A program made the position numbers and the translations under genes. Source: JAAYCI01 sp964370295 (GTDB lineage Bacteria; Bacillota; Clostridia; Oscillospirales; Ruminococcaceae). Taken from it: a stretch of DNA of 6,176 nt. The stretch is taken from the NCBI GenBank assembly GCA_964370295.1, contig CAYJIR010000063.1, forward strand, positions 1-6,176, in the 5' to 3' direction. Shown here one piece after another: positions 5,394 to 6,176 of this stretch; positions within the stretch are counted from its first letter, which is position 1; every line of letters starts with the position of its first letter. A model generated the notes under the pieces. The model saw only the letters and a list, made by a program, of their open reading frames with translations. It made no database searches and had not been told where the DNA came from.

Positions 5394-6055
5394 GGTGTAT
5401 CGGTTGACGGAGCGTTCACTATGTGCATATCCAGTGTAGGATTATGTGTTATCGCCTGTGTGGACCAGCTGTCTGCATCGGGCTTGGCAAAGGGGTTTGG
5501 ATAATTAATGGTAAGAATTTTGGCTGTTTTATTGGTGAGGTTAACCCAGTTGTGCGGAGATTTAGAGTGCATTTGAATGCTGTCGTCGGGGTAGAGTGTA
5601 TATTGTTTGTCTGCAATATTTACGGTGATGATACCCTCCAACACATAGATGAATTCCTCGCCGGAGTGTGTATACATTTCTAAGGTGCAATCTTCGGAAT
5701 TTGCCATGGGCAACAGCTGTAGTATACGGGGCAAAATCTCGAAGTCTTCCACCTTGTGGCTCAGCATATACTGTATAATTTGTGGGCTCACCTGGCTATA
5801 CTCGCGTGAAAAACCGTGTAGAACAGGGTTTTGCGAAGGGGTTTCGTCCTCTTCGTCAAAGAAGCTGGCCAAGCTCACATCCAGCAAATCAGCAATTTTG
5901 GCCAAAGAATCTATAGCGATAGACGAAAGGCCCCTTTCCAGCTGTGATAGAAAGCCAACGGAAAGCCCCGTTTCTTCGCTAAGCTGTTTTAAGGTGCATT
6001 TTTTTTTCGTTCGCAATTGCTTAATTTTTAATCCGACCATGGCGTTTTTGTTCAT
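5390..6055 (-). CDS. XRE-family transcriptional regulator with C-terminal cupin sensor
   Basis: This is a 221-residue cytoplasmic regulator, numbered from the ATG at 6055. The N-terminal helix-turn-helix covers about residues 9-66 (LSVGFLSQLERGLSS at 31-45, close to family consensus). The cupin barrel covers about 105-192. In it, H130, E133/E134 and H168 (HSGEEFIYVLEG, then SPHNW) are the likely metal or ligand-binding residues. A polar C-terminal tail of about 35 residues (from PNPFAKPD) follows the cupin. Proteins of this build (PuuR/SutR-like) bind a small metabolite and often control an adjacent transporter or catabolic gene. It overlaps the EamA gene by 4 bases, so the transporter is its probable target and its effector may be the transported compound. 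An in-frame ATG at 6067 has AAAGGG directly against it with no spacing, so the ATG at 6055 is preferred. Confidence 0.93.
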   Translation of the reverse strand: MNKNAMVGLKIKQLRTKKKCTLKQLSEETGLSVGFLSQLERGLSSIAIDSLAKIADLLDVSLASFFDEEDETPSQNPVLHGFSREYSQVSPQIIQYMLSHKVEDFEILPRILQLLPMANSEDCTLEMYTHSGEEFIYVLEGIITVNIADKQYTLYPDDSIQMHSKSPHNWVNLTNKTAKILTINYPNPFAKPDADSWSTQAITHNPTLDMHIVNAPSTDTP

Positions 6056-6067
6056 AACAACGACCAT

Positions 6068-6073
6068 CCCTTT
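6068..6073 (-). promoter_or_regulatory. Ribosome binding site of the cupin regulator
   Basis: On the minus strand this reads AAAGGG and lies 12 bases before the ATG at 6055. It touches the ATG at 6067, which cannot work as a start at zero spacing. This supports the shorter protein, although 12 bases is at the long end of the usual range. Confidence 0.5.
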
Positions 6074-6094
6074 CTGAAAACCGCATGAAATGCC

Positions 6095-6119
6095 TTAAAA
6101 TATCACAGGTATATTTTAA
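6095..6119. promoter_or_regulatory. Perfect inverted repeat, likely operator of the regulator-transporter operon
   Basis: TTAAAATAT (6095-6103) and ATATTTTAA (6111-6119) are perfect 9-base arms separated by CACAGGT (7 bases). The repeat lies 40 bases before the regulator start. On the minus strand, a -10-like TATAAC (6126-6121) sits directly upstream of it, so a bound dimer would cover the transcription start. Its position and symmetry suggest autoregulation by the XRE-cupin protein. The promoter itself is only weakly supported because no good -35 lies at the right spacing. Confidence 0.6.
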
Positions 6120-6129
6120 AGTTATAACC

Positions 6130-6157
6130 AATGTCTGCTGAATAAACCCTTGCTGGG
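6130..6157 (+). repeat. Short dispersed repeat R2, copy 2
   Basis: This 28-base stretch matches 4053-4079 with a 1-base indel and two substitutions. The partner TTATTCAG arm seen in the other copy is missing within the window here, so the hairpin is absent or lies past the right edge. The repeat sits upstream of the cupin regulator's probable promoter. Confidence 0.55.
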
Positions 6158-6176
6158 ATCAGGCCGTCAAGAAAGT

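Noticed and set aside
6056..6067. Upstream ATG at 6067 as start of the cupin regulator
   Set aside because: AAAGGG abuts it with no spacing, and the extra MVVV adds nothing conserved. The ATG at 6055 fits better.

Overview
The window looks like chromosomal DNA from a Gram-positive anaerobe of the Clostridia type. The evidence is moderate-to-low GC, strong GGAGG-type ribosome binding sites, intrinsic terminators with long T-runs, a motility chemoreceptor, a cell-surface Listeria/Bacteroides-repeat protein with a sortase-like tail, and a phenylacetate-CoA-ligase-like enzyme of a family I associate with anaerobes. The lineage is inferred from style and families, not from a marker gene.

Layout. 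Positions 1-189 hold the C-terminal end of a secreted repeat protein whose sortase anchor appears to be cut by a stop codon; a strong terminator follows at 253-290. Positions 291-608 are non-coding. They carry one copy of a dispersed ~54-bp repeat and a compact terminator-like hairpin (517-539) just ahead of the chemoreceptor gene. Positions 609-2624 encode a complete methyl-accepting chemotaxis protein with its own terminator (2652-2701). Positions 2868-4049 encode an AMP-dependent acyl-CoA ligase-like protein with a very strong ribosome binding site.

Positions 4050-4514 are a non-coding convergent junction. It is unusually rich in structure: five consecutive hairpins (4061-4245), a bidirectional terminator (4308-4365), and a ~107-bp element bounded by inverted repeats (4412-4518). 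The right half of that element is a second copy of the dispersed repeat, and its edge overlaps the stop codon of the next gene.

On the minus strand, 6055-5390 encodes an XRE-type regulator with a C-terminal cupin sensor. It overlaps by four bases an EamA/DMT-family exporter or permease gene (5393-4515). The two form a translationally coupled regulator-transporter operon, and a perfect 9-bp inverted repeat upstream (6095-6119) is the likely operator. A second short dispersed repeat occurs both after the ligase (4053-4079) and near the right edge (6130-6157).

No CRISPR array, tRNA, rRNA or transposase gene is visible. I see no clearly new multigene system. The least explained material is the repeat and hairpin DNA around 4050-4518 and the leader region 291-539.
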